This document shows positions 8,752-16,526 of a stretch of DNA of 64,000 nucleotides, one piece after another. Position numbers and translations under genes: made by a program. Source of the DNA: Dyella subtropica (GTDB lineage: Bacteria > Pseudomonadota > Gammaproteobacteria > Xanthomonadales > Rhodanobacteraceae); NCBI RefSeq assembly GCF_026283965.1, contig NZ_JAPDPD010000006.1, positions 1 through 64,000 of the forward strand, given 5' to 3'. How positions within the stretch are numbered: position 1 is the stretch's first letter; each line of letters begins with the position of its first letter. The notes under the pieces were generated by a model, which made no database searches, was not told where the DNA came from, and saw only the letters and a list, made by a program, of their open reading frames with translations.

Positions 8752-9258
8752 GGGCATCGGCCAGATGACCAACATGCCGGAAAGCGAGCGCCAAAGTTGA
8801 CGAATCGCGATGGAAGAGGCGCGCAAGGCGGGAAATGCGGAAGCGATAAAGGAGCTTGATTCCATTGCTCCCTACGCCAAGGGAGCGACGCCATGGCGCT
8901 CTCGCCGGAATACACCGATCGCGATGTCGCACTGATTGGCGAAGCAAGCGGCTATTCGCTCGACAAGCTGCTCAGTCATGCGCTCACGCTGGATCTCAGT
9001 AACAGTGTCAAGCGCCTCGATTGTCCTCTGACCCTGTTCCTGGGCAGGCACGATCACAACGTTTCATCCAGCCTCGGCGAGGCCTGGTTCCAGAAGGTTC
9101 AAGCGCCCTCGAAGCGGCTGGTCTGGTTCGAGAACTCGGCGCACGAGGTGATGAATGAGGAGCCTGGCAAGACGTTGATCTCGTTGGTGCAGTACGTGCG
9201 CCCGCTTGCCAACGAAAGCCTCAACGAAGCGAAGGCTCAGGATGTTGGCTCACCTTGA
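8752..9258 (+). pseudogene. Truncated, frameshifted hydrolase copy
   Basis: This stretch repeats 7415-8026 of the intact alpha/beta hydrolase almost base for base but lacks the signal peptide, the HGGPG and the nucleophile. Early on, CGCCAAAGTTGA introduces a stop where the parent reads through. About 97 bases matching parent positions 7555-7651 are missing, which shifts the frame. The 3' end, including the catalytic-His region, is intact, but the product could not be an active enzyme. Confidence 0.9.
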
Positions 9259-9506
9259 TAGCGGACTTTATCGAGCGCATCGGCGATAGGGAGTTCGTTT
9301 GTCAGAAGGGCAGCGGCCCTGCGCGATCCTGGCTTTGAGAGCGCTACGTCACCGGCACAGCACTCATTGATCCGTTCGCTTCGATCGTTTCCGATCATGC
9401 GAACGGCAGCTGAGAACCGGCGTTAATCAAGTATCAGAATAGAACATCGTCCATTCCGACGACCCTGTGTAGCTTGCAACCATCCCTGTAAAGGTCTTCA
9501 TATTCA

Positions 9507-10274
9507 ATGAAAGTTGTTCTTACCCTGATTGGCGGCCCGACCGCCTTGATCGAAGTTGCGGGCACGAGGCTCTTGACCGATCCAACCTTCGACGAGCCGC
9601 AGGCCTATGATGCGGGGACTATCACCTTGGTCAAGCAGACGGGGCCGGCAACGGATCCGGCGTCGCTGCTGCCCATCGACGCCGTGCTGCTCAGCCATGA
9701 TCACCATTGGGACAATCTCGATCGTTCGGGGCGAGCCTTTCTCGCGCAAGCACCACGCGTGCTGACAACGCCTGCGGGTGCGACCCGGCTTGGCGGCAGC
9801 ACCGAGGGGCTGAAGACATGGGAAAGCGTCGTGGTTCACGGGCCTGAAAAGAACAGCGTGCGTGTGACGGCGACGCCTGCGCGACATGGTCCCGTGGGCA
9901 TCGAGCCCGTCAGCGGCGATGTCGTGGGTTTTGTGGTGACGCCTGAGAATTCCAGCGGCAGCATCTACGTGTCGGGCGACACCGTTTGGTACGAGGGCGT
10001 CGCTGCGATCAAGGACAAGTTCGACATCCGGCTGGCGATCCTCTTCACGGGGGCGGCGCAACCGCGAGGCACGTTCCACATGACCATGGGCAGCAACGAC
10101 GCTATCGAGTTTGCGCACGCGTTCCCGCAAGCCCATATCGTCGCCATTCACAACGAAGGCTGGGAACATTTCATGGAGAGCCAGAGCGAACTCGCCCGAT
10201 CGTTCGCAACGGTGGGTCTTGCAAGCCGGCTGACGAGTCTTGAGCGAGGCGTTCCGGTCGCGTTCGAGGTCTGA
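9507..10274 (+). CDS. MBL-fold metallo-hydrolase, UlaG-like
   Basis: This 255-residue cytoplasmic protein has no signal peptide. The metal motif is SHDHHWDN (His64, His66, Asp69). Later metal ligands are probably in ATPARHGP, YVSGDTVW and IHNEGWEHF. This spacing fits the UlaG-like branch of the metallo-beta-lactamase superfamily, which includes lactonases and phosphodiesterases rather than antibiotic hydrolases. It converges on the LysR gene at 10512 with a strong hairpin between them. The substrate cannot be predicted. Confidence 0.85.
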   Translation: MKVVLTLIGGPTALIEVAGTRLLTDPTFDEPQAYDAGTITLVKQTGPATDPASLLPIDAVLLSHDHHWDNLDRSGRAFLAQAPRVLTTPAGATRLGGSTEGLKTWESVVVHGPEKNSVRVTATPARHGPVGIEPVSGDVVGFVVTPENSSGSIYVSGDTVWYEGVAAIKDKFDIRLAILFTGAAQPRGTFHMTMGSNDAIEFAHAFPQAHIVAIHNEGWEHFMESQSELARSFATVGLASRLTSLERGVPVAFEV

Positions 10275-10350
10275 TGCAGGTGAACGGTCCTGGCAGTTCA
10301 GGGCCACGAGGCCGCGTCGCATAAGGGCGGCACCGATCGTTGCCGCTAAC

Positions 10351-10378
10351 GATGGTCTTCCGGCAAAGGAAGACCATC
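10351..10378. terminator. Bidirectional terminator hairpin
   Basis: A perfect 11-bp stem (10351-10361 with 10368-10378) and 6-base loop are followed by TTCTGCTCT on the plus strand. It lies between the convergent MBL and LysR genes, the expected place for a shared terminator. The U tract is weak. Confidence 0.65.
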
Positions 10379-10511
10379 TTCTGCTCTAGGGTCCGCCCCG
10401 GTAGGTAGGGGCGGATGTAGCTAAGCCATTCAAAGCCGTTCCGCTCATCGAGCGATCAGCAGAAGTTGCCTGCGCTTCACTGTCGCCACCCTCCGCTGCC
10501 TTCCCGCGCGC

Positions 10512-11423
10512 TCAGCGCCTCGTGCTCTCCACATGAGCCCGCAAGGCATCCACAAAAACTTTGACCTTCAGCGCCCGCTGCGTCGACGCGGGGAACACCG
10601 CATAAATGCCTCCCTCGGGCAGCTTCCATTGCGGTAGCACGCGAATCAGCCGGCCAGCATCGACGTCCTGGCTTACGGCGAAATCGGTCAGCACGCCAAA
10701 GCCGGCCCCGGCCAGCACGACCTGCTTCATCGCGACCACCGAGTCGGCGGTAAACACCGGGCTGAAGTAGACCTCCTCGGCTTCGCCCTGTGGTCCAACG
10801 AACGTCCGGTGGAGTGGTTTATTGAGTACCGAGAACGCCGCCATCGGTCGTCCCGACAGGTCCTGCGGGGACTGCGGCACGCCACCTGCGCGCAATAGAC
10901 TCGGGCTGGCGACCAGCCACAGGGAAAAACTGCCCAGTTTCACGGCTTGATGGCTGGAGTCGGCCAGCCAGCCAAGACGGATGCCTACGTCGAGACGTTC
11001 GGCGACCAGATCCAGCACGCGATCCGCGGTGATGAGTTCGATGTGTAGCGATGGGTGTACCTGGGCCAGTGCGGCGGCGACCGGTGCGACGACGGTCGCG
11101 GCATAGTCCATCGGCGCGGTGACGCGCAGAGTGCCGGTGACTTCGCCGACATGGGAGCGAGCGGATTCAATCGCCGCTTCGGCTTGCTCGACAATGGCGC
11201 GGCTCGCCTCGTAGAAAGCTCTGCCGGCCTCAGTCAGGTTCAGGCTGCGAGTGGTGCGCACCATCAAGGTGGCGCGAAGTTCGGTCTCGAGCTTTTGGAT
11301 ATGCGTGGTGACCAGTGCCTTGGCCACACCGAGCCGTCGCGCGGCGCCAGCCAACGTCCCCGATTCAACCACGGCGACGAACACCTCCAGCCGGTTGAGG
11401 TTGATACCGCTGACTTCGCTCAT
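10512..11423 (-). CDS. LysR-family transcriptional regulator
   Basis: This 303-residue protein has an N-terminal winged helix-turn-helix (about residues 8-66: NRLEVFVAVVESGTLAGAAR, then LGVAKALVTTHIQKLE). A CrgA/AaeR-like effector domain follows (about 90-300). It is a DNA-binding regulator that senses a small molecule. No clear divergent target gene exists because 445 bases of non-coding DNA lie upstream. A diverged remnant of the same 3' end is found at 6569-6676. Confidence 0.9.
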   Translation of the reverse strand: MSEVSGINLNRLEVFVAVVESGTLAGAARRLGVAKALVTTHIQKLETELRATLMVRTTRSLNLTEAGRAFYEASRAIVEQAEAAIESARSHVGEVTGTLRVTAPMDYAATVVAPVAAALAQVHPSLHIELITADRVLDLVAERLDVGIRLGWLADSSHQAVKLGSFSLWLVASPSLLRAGGVPQSPQDLSGRPMAAFSVLNKPLHRTFVGPQGEAEEVYFSPVFTADSVVAMKQVVLAGAGFGVLTDFAVSQDVDAGRLIRVLPQWKLPEGGIYAVFPASTQRALKVKVFVDALRAHVESTRR

Positions 11424-11868
11424 TTCGTCGTTCGCTTTGGGGGAGTGGGTTAGTTGGCGGCGGGCATCTTACGGGCAATGGGCATGCTCACCAGCATGCC
11501 CGCTGCTGGATGCGAATGAACTCTGCTCATGAAAGTCGTATGAGGCGGCGCTTTGTTCGCTCGTGATGAATACTGCATTCATCGACGAATGTCTTATAGG
11601 CGTCGAGGTGCGCGCTTCCTGGAGATCATGCCGCTCGCGTGGATGGATCAGAGGGTACCTGGATTGAATAGCATGGCAATGAATGGTGACAGGTCCAATC
11701 ACACCAAAATTGACGGGTCCATTCACGCCGAAATCGAAAAATAGTGGAGAACATCAACGATGCGATGCCGCTAAGCGTCAATCAGGGGTTTGTCCGGCAT
11801 CTCAAGCGTCCAGTACGTCCGTCAAGTGACTTACCGTAGAGACGTACGCCTGTCGACATTGATGCTGC
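11424..11868. other. 445-bp intergenic region
   Basis: A 9-bp palindromic hairpin lies at 11480-11501 (GGGCATGCT CACC AGCATGCCC), shortly upstream of the LysR start. It could be an operator or a chance hairpin. Two imperfect 24-base direct repeats lie side by side at 11688-11711 and 11712-11735 (19 of 24 matching). No convincing gene is present. Confidence 0.5.
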
Positions 11869-12633
11869 TCAGCCCTTGGCGTACTCGTCGTGGCGACGCC
11901 ACCAGACGCCGGTCTCGTTGCGCCCAAGAGGTGCGCGATCGAGCCACTGATACATGCCCCATATGCCATCCACGCCGCGCGCGTAGGCGGAATAGGTATG
12001 GTAGACGACGCCGTCCTTGAGCACGAACGCACTCAAGCCCGGCCTGTCGCGCGTGTACGTAAACGCATCGGTTCCGCATGAGGCCGCGAACTGGGCGACA
12101 GGCTCCGGGACCGACGTGGCGTCCATCGAGTGGCCGTCGCGCCGGTAGTTGTATTCGATGCTCCCCTCGCGTTGCTGCTGCTCGGTGAAGGTGACGTCGA
12201 AGTCAAAGTTGAAATCGGTGTCGGTCGAGGACGCCCAGGGGAACGTCCATCCCATCCGCTGCTTGTACGCCTGCAGCTTCGCCAGCGACGCCCGCGACAC
12301 CGCCGAAAATGCGACGTCGTGGTTCTGCAGGTGAGTGACGATGCCATTGAAGCCATCCGCGATCGCTGAGCAGGACGGACACCCTGCCTTGTAGTCGGGC
12401 CCGAACATGAAGTGATAGACAAGCAGCTGCGAGCGGCCTCCGAAGAGGTCAACCAGCGAAACGCTTCCCTGCTCGGTCTCGAATCGATACGCCTTGTCGA
12501 GCCGAACCCATGGCAGCTGCTGTCGCTGCCGCGCCAGCTCGTCGCTGCGCCGCGTGAGTTCTTTTTCGGCCTCCAGCAACTCGAGTCGCGCTTTCAGCCA
12601 CTCTTCGCGTGTTGCGGTCTTGTAGTCAGTCAT
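11869..12633 (-). CDS. DUF899 thioredoxin-like protein
   Basis: This 254-residue cytoplasmic protein carries the DUF899 pattern: an N-terminal TREEW...LLEAEKELTR helix, the VDLFGGRSQLLVYHFMFGPD strand region, and GCPSCS (Cys85, Cys88). The C-terminal DGVVYHTYSAYARG...YQWLDRAP is also typical. The fold is thioredoxin-like; a redox role is inferred and no substrate is known. The ATG at 12633 is chosen because AAAGGAGAG precedes it. An upstream in-frame start at 12660 lacks this. It lies 35 bases downstream of the GST gene, so they form one operon. Confidence 0.88.
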   Translation of the reverse strand: MTDYKTATREEWLKARLELLEAEKELTRRSDELARQRQQLPWVRLDKAYRFETEQGSVSLVDLFGGRSQLLVYHFMFGPDYKAGCPSCSAIADGFNGIVTHLQNHDVAFSAVSRASLAKLQAYKQRMGWTFPWASSTDTDFNFDFDVTFTEQQQREGSIEYNYRRDGHSMDATSVPEPVAQFAASCGTDAFTYTRDRPGLSAFVLKDGVVYHTYSAYARGVDGIWGMYQWLDRAPLGRNETGVWWRRHDEYAKG

Positions 12634-12668
12634 GGTTGCTCTCCTTTGCATGACCCGCATGTAAGAAC

Positions 12669-13322
12669 TCAGGCCGCGACCGGTTCATTGCGCGCGTAAT
12701 CGGCCAGTTGGTCGCGCAAGGCGGCCTGGAACGCTGGCCGCGCCTCGCAGCGTTTGACGTAGGTGTCGAGCCGGGGAAATCCGGCCACCAGATCCGTATG
12801 CTGAACAAACCTCAGCACGGTGGTCATCAGAATGTCGGCGGCTGTGAAGCGACCCAGCAGATAGTCACGACTGTCGAGCCAATCGGACAGCGCGGCCAAT
12901 CGAAGCTTCACCTCGTCAATGACGCCTGGACGCCGAAGCTCTACCCATGCTTCTTCATGCTGTTGCAGATCCATCACGGAAAGCGTCCAAATCGGCGGCT
13001 CGACGGTATTGAGTGCAGCAAACATCCAGGCGAGCGTTTCAGTGCGCCGATCGGAAGGCATGAGCGCCTCGCAATGTTCGGCGATGGCATAGACGATCGC
13101 GCCCGATTCGATCAAGGTGCCGTCGCCGGATTCGAACGCCGGCACCATGCCAAAAGGATGTATGTGCCGATAGGTATCGGATTGCCGTTCTTCGGTGCCG
13201 ATCAACCGGCTTTCATAGGCTAGCCCCGCTTCTTCGAGTGCCCAACGCACGCGTAGATCACGCACCAGACCCTGCGCAAAAGGCGGCACCCAGCGAAAAC
13301 CCCACACGGTGATCTTGTTCAT
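12669..13322 (-). CDS. Glutathione S-transferase family protein
   Basis: This 217-residue cytoplasmic protein has an N-terminal thioredoxin-like domain (MNKITVWGFRWVPPFAQG, then HPFGMVPAFE with the cis-Pro, and SGAIVYAIAEHC for glutathione gamma-Glu binding). An all-helical C-terminal domain follows (YLLGRFTAADILMTTVLRF is the usual N-capping box region). It probably conjugates or reduces electrophiles. The start at 13322 follows GAGGGAAACGAT; a longer upstream frame is unlikely. The 133 bases to the divergent gene at 13456 probably contain both promoters. Confidence 0.88.
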   Translation of the reverse strand: MNKITVWGFRWVPPFAQGLVRDLRVRWALEEAGLAYESRLIGTEERQSDTYRHIHPFGMVPAFESGDGTLIESGAIVYAIAEHCEALMPSDRRTETLAWMFAALNTVEPPIWTLSVMDLQQHEEAWVELRRPGVIDEVKLRLAALSDWLDSRDYLLGRFTAADILMTTVLRFVQHTDLVAGFPRLDTYVKRCEARPAFQAALRDQLADYARNEPVAA

Positions 13323-13455
13323 ATCGTTTCCCTCTTCACGTCTTGTCGGCACCGGTTGTCTCCGGCGTACGGTTGGTGGTCGTGAGATAGACTGCAACCG
13401 GGGGATCGAGGGGTGGGAGTGACAAGTGTGGCGCGATTGAAATGAGCTCGCTCCG

Positions 13456-14670
13456 ATGGACTCGCTGATCACAGCCGCGGCTCGCGCACTCGCTGCGGGC
13501 GATCCTCTCGGCGCACTGAACCGGGTCGCGCTGCGTAACGACGCGCCCGCGCTCGCGCTTCGAGGCATTGCGATGGCTCAGCTCGGCGATCTCGTTCGGG
13601 CGAAGGCGCTCCTGCGCAGTGCGGCGCGCGCCTTCGGTCCGAAAGAGGCCGTGGCGCGAGCGAGGTGTGTCGTCGCCGAGGCCGAGATCGCACTCGTCTC
13701 ACGCGACCTGGGCTGGCCTGCGAAGGCGCTCGACGCAGCGCGGGCGACGCTCGAAGCGCATGGCGATCGGGTGAACGCCGCGCATGCACGGTATCTCGAA
13801 GTCCGGCGCCTACTTCTGATCGGGCGCCTCGACGAAGCCGAGCGTACGCTCGCCCAGCTCGACCCCGAACCCTTTCCGCCCGCGTCGAGGGCCGCCCACG
13901 AGCTGGTCGTCGCAGGAATAGCGATGCGGCGCCTACGGGCGAAGGCAGCGCGCGCTGCGCTTGCTCGGGCCGAGCGCGCCGCGCAGCACGCAGCTATCCC
14001 TGCGCTGATGGCCGAGGTAGAAAACGCATCCCTCGTTCTGAACACGCCCGCGGCACGCCTGATAACACGTGGCGAAGAGCGACTCCTCTTGCTCGAGGAA
14101 GTTGAAGCGCTACTGGCGTCGAAGGCGCTTGTCGTAGACGCGTGCCGTCATGTTGTGTGTGACGCACGCACAGTGATCTCGCTCGCAAGGCGTCCGGTGT
14201 TGTTCGAACTCGCACGCGCGCTGGGCGAAGCGTGGCCCGGTGACGTGTCGAGAGACACGCTCGTCGCATTGGCCTTCCGAGCGAAGCGCGCCGATGAATC
14301 GCATCGCGCGCGGTTGCGGGTCGAAATAGGGCGGCTTCGCATCATGCTTCAGCCGTTCGCTGAAGTGAGCGCGACGAAGCGAGGTTTTGCGCTGGCGCCG
14401 CGCGGCGCACGCGAGGTCGTTGTGCTGGCGCGGCCCGTCGAAGAGAAGCATGCGGCCGTGCTCGCCTTTCTCGCTGATGGCGAGTCGTGGTCGAGCTCGG
14501 CCCTGGCGCTGGCGCTTGGTGCCAGTCAGCGCACCGTGCAGCGGACACTCGACGTGCTTGCGGCCGCAGGCAAGGTGCAGTCGTTGGGTCGCGGGCGAGC
14601 GCGTCGTTGGATGACCCCGCCCGTACCGGGATTCACGACGACCTTGTTACTCCCTATGCCACTGACGTAA
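13456..14670 (+). CDS. Helix-turn-helix regulator with helical repeats
   Basis: This 404-residue protein is rich in Ala and Arg. Residues 1-200 look like TPR-type helical hairpins (AALARAER and LLEEVEAL repeats). A winged-helix-like stretch follows (about 235-300) and a second one at the C-terminus (about 335-390: SWSSSALALALGASQRTVQRTLDVLAAAGKV). The last helix-turn-helix is convincing. It probably controls the adjoining beta-propeller gene, 16 bases downstream, and perhaps the divergent GST operon. The very high GC and Arg use is unlike neighbouring genes. I know similar unnamed regulators next to glutaminyl-cyclase-like propellers. Confidence 0.7.
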   Translation: MDSLITAAARALAAGDPLGALNRVALRNDAPALALRGIAMAQLGDLVRAKALLRSAARAFGPKEAVARARCVVAEAEIALVSRDLGWPAKALDAARATLEAHGDRVNAAHARYLEVRRLLLIGRLDEAERTLAQLDPEPFPPASRAAHELVVAGIAMRRLRAKAARAALARAERAAQHAAIPALMAEVENASLVLNTPAARLITRGEERLLLLEEVEALLASKALVVDACRHVVCDARTVISLARRPVLFELARALGEAWPGDVSRDTLVALAFRAKRADESHRARLRVEIGRLRIMLQPFAEVSATKRGFALAPRGAREVVVLARPVEEKHAAVLAFLADGESWSSSALALALGASQRTVQRTLDVLAAAGKVQSLGRGRARRWMTPPVPGFTTTLLLPMPLT

Positions 14671-14686
14671 TGACTAGGATGGACGC

Positions 14687-15319
14687 ATGAAGAAATCAGC
14701 CGCCGAAATCGTCCGTGAATATGGCCCCTTTCCGGGTGTCGACAGCGTGGGTGGGGTCACCTATGACGGTCAGCAAGTCTGGTTTGCCGGCGGAGGCAAG
14801 TTGAACGCCTTCGATCCAGCAAGCGGGAAGACGTTGCGCTCGATCGATGTCGCCGCGCATGCCGGAACGGCCTTCGACGGCCAGCACCTGTTTCAGCTCG
14901 CCGAGGATCGCATCCAGAAGATCGATCCGAACACCGGCCGCGTGCTCGCCGCGATCCCGGCGCCCGGTGGTGGTGGTGACTCGGGGCTCGCGTGGGCCGA
15001 AGGGTCGCTATGGGTCGGGGAGTATCGGGGAAGGAAGATCCACCAGGTCGATCCCCAGACAGGGACGATTCTCCGCACTATCGAATCCAACCGCTTCGTT
15101 ACCGGCGTCACCTGGGTCGACGGAGAACTCTGGCACGCCACCTGGGAAGGCGACGAGAGCGAGTTGAGGCACATCGATCCGCAAACGGGAGAGGTCCTGG
15201 AGAAGCTCGAGATGCCGCTTGGCGTCGGCGTGTCGGGGCTCGAGTCCAATGGCGACGATCAGTTCTTCTGCGGAGGCGGAAACAGCGGCAAGGTGAGAGC
15301 TGTTCGCCGGCCCAGGTGA
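14687..15319 (+). CDS. Beta-propeller protein, glutaminyl-cyclase/Vgb-like
   Basis: This 210-residue cytoplasmic protein consists of repeated blades with the pattern GxxxFDGQxLFQLAED...IDPNTGRVLAAI, LWVGEYRGRKIHQVDPQTG and LWHATWEGDESELRHIDPQTG. Such short propellers are often annotated as glutamine cyclotransferase or Vgb-like, but without a signal peptide a catalytic role is doubtful. It follows the regulator by 16 bases and is likely co-transcribed. The C-terminal CGGGNSGKVRAVRRPR is a recurrent ending in this family. Confidence 0.75.
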   Translation: MKKSAAEIVREYGPFPGVDSVGGVTYDGQQVWFAGGGKLNAFDPASGKTLRSIDVAAHAGTAFDGQHLFQLAEDRIQKIDPNTGRVLAAIPAPGGGGDSGLAWAEGSLWVGEYRGRKIHQVDPQTGTILRTIESNRFVTGVTWVDGELWHATWEGDESELRHIDPQTGEVLEKLEMPLGVGVSGLESNGDDQFFCGGGNSGKVRAVRRPR

Positions 15320-15395
15320 AGCTCTGCGGCCGGCAGCGGCCCGAGCCATCGATCCCAAGATCAAATCCGGGAGCGCCCCAAACTCACCATGCCGT

Positions 15396-16238
15396 TTAGC
15401 GCCGTGTCGCCAGGACGCCGTCCAGCGCCAGTTGCGTCTTGAAGCCCGCTTTCTCCAGACGTTTCGCCACTTCGCGCGGGACGTCGCGGTCGCTGGTGAG
15501 CTTGTTGGGGCTGCCGGTGTAGTGGAACAGGCGTCCGCCGCGGCGGAGCACGCGCGCGAGTTGATCGTAGAACACCTGCGAATAAAGCTCGCCAGCGATG
15601 CCGAAGCGCGGCGGGTCGTGCAGCAGCGCGTCCACCGATGCGTCGGCGAACTGCGCGATCGCCTGTGACACGTCGGCATGGGTGAGTTGCAGGCGTCCGC
15701 CGTTGGCGGGCGCGTCGGGATCCGGTGACCAAGGGTTGAGTGTGCGCAACCACAACACGTCGGGGTTCTTCTCGAACGAGTGGATGCGCGCCACACCAGC
15801 CTCCAGGCAGCAGGCCGCGAAATAGCCAAGGCCGCCGCAGGTATCGAGCAGCACCTTGCCGCGCGGCTCGACCAGTGCCACCTTTCGGCGCGCATCCTCA
15901 AACGGTGATTCCTTCGACGTAGGCAGCATCTTGATGCCGTCGATCTCGAAGGTGGGCGCGCCCCACTCGGTGGGCACCAGCTTGATCAGCGAACCGGAAA
16001 AGCGCGACACCGGCGCGAACTCGTCGCCGTCCCAGTAATAGATCGTGCGGTCTTTCAGCTTGTGCGGATACGGGTAGCGCTGACCCTTCCATTGCCAAGC
16101 GTCCGTCTGCAGCGGCGCGCTGCCGTTTGAGCGGCCCAGATCCAGCGACCCGATCCATTCACCCGCACTCGCATCGCGAGCGGCCAGCAGTGTCTCGGCG
16201 ATGGGGCGCGTAAGCAGGGGGCCGGAATAATGCGACAC
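15396..16238 (-). CDS. Class I SAM-dependent methyltransferase
   Basis: This protein of about 280 residues has the Rossmann methyltransferase core: KVLLDTCGGLGYFAA (SAM motif I), SFEKNPDVLWL (acidic end of strand 2), and DALLHDPPRFG (motif IV, DPPR). The long N-terminal part may bind substrate. The GTG at 16238 is chosen because CAGGAGA lies 8-14 bases before it. The upstream in-frame ATG at 16334 would start inside the REP element. The DPP motif favours an amino group or nucleobase as target, but this is open. Confidence 0.8.
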   Translation of the reverse strand: MSHYSGPLLTRPIAETLLAARDASAGEWIGSLDLGRSNGSAPLQTDAWQWKGQRYPYPHKLKDRTIYYWDGDEFAPVSRFSGSLIKLVPTEWGAPTFEIDGIKMLPTSKESPFEDARRKVALVEPRGKVLLDTCGGLGYFAACCLEAGVARIHSFEKNPDVLWLRTLNPWSPDPDAPANGGRLQLTHADVSQAIAQFADASVDALLHDPPRFGIAGELYSQVFYDQLARVLRRGGRLFHYTGSPNKLTSDRDVPREVAKRLEKAGFKTQLALDGVLATRR

Positions 16239-16329
16239 GACGGGAGTCTCCTGGAGTAACGGCGAAAAACGAAGGTGAGATGGCCCAGGTTGGGCGGACA
16301 CTATGGGCACCTCGAAAGCTTCTTCGCTC

Positions 16330-16443
16330 GTCATTCCGGCGCAGGCCGGAATCCAGTAGAAGTGCCGTGCGTAGCACTCAAAACAGTTTTTGTGTACTTC
16401 GCACGGCTTATTAAAGCTGGATTCCGGCTTTCACCGGAATGAC
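16330..16443. repeat. REPIN-like nested inverted repeat
   Basis: Two inverted REP arms (16330-16356 and 16417-16443) each contain a CATTCCGG...CCGGAAT palindrome, and together they form a long hairpin. Inside are a further 8-bp inverted pair (16364-16371 with 16400-16407). The arms resemble the single REP at 1130-1160 with compensating base changes. This is the typical Xanthomonadales REP doublet, mobilised in trans by a RayT transposase that is not in this window. Confidence 0.8.
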
Positions 16444-16526
16444 GGCTCAAAACGAGGGATACCTCAGCACCCGGGGCAGGTTTGTGCGAGCCGGATGACT
16501 TGGGTGGCGAATGGGTGCCCCCCGAC

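Noticed and set aside
9507-10274. Beta-lactamase
   Set aside because: No signal peptide and an UlaG-like HxHxxD pattern; a resistance role is not supported.
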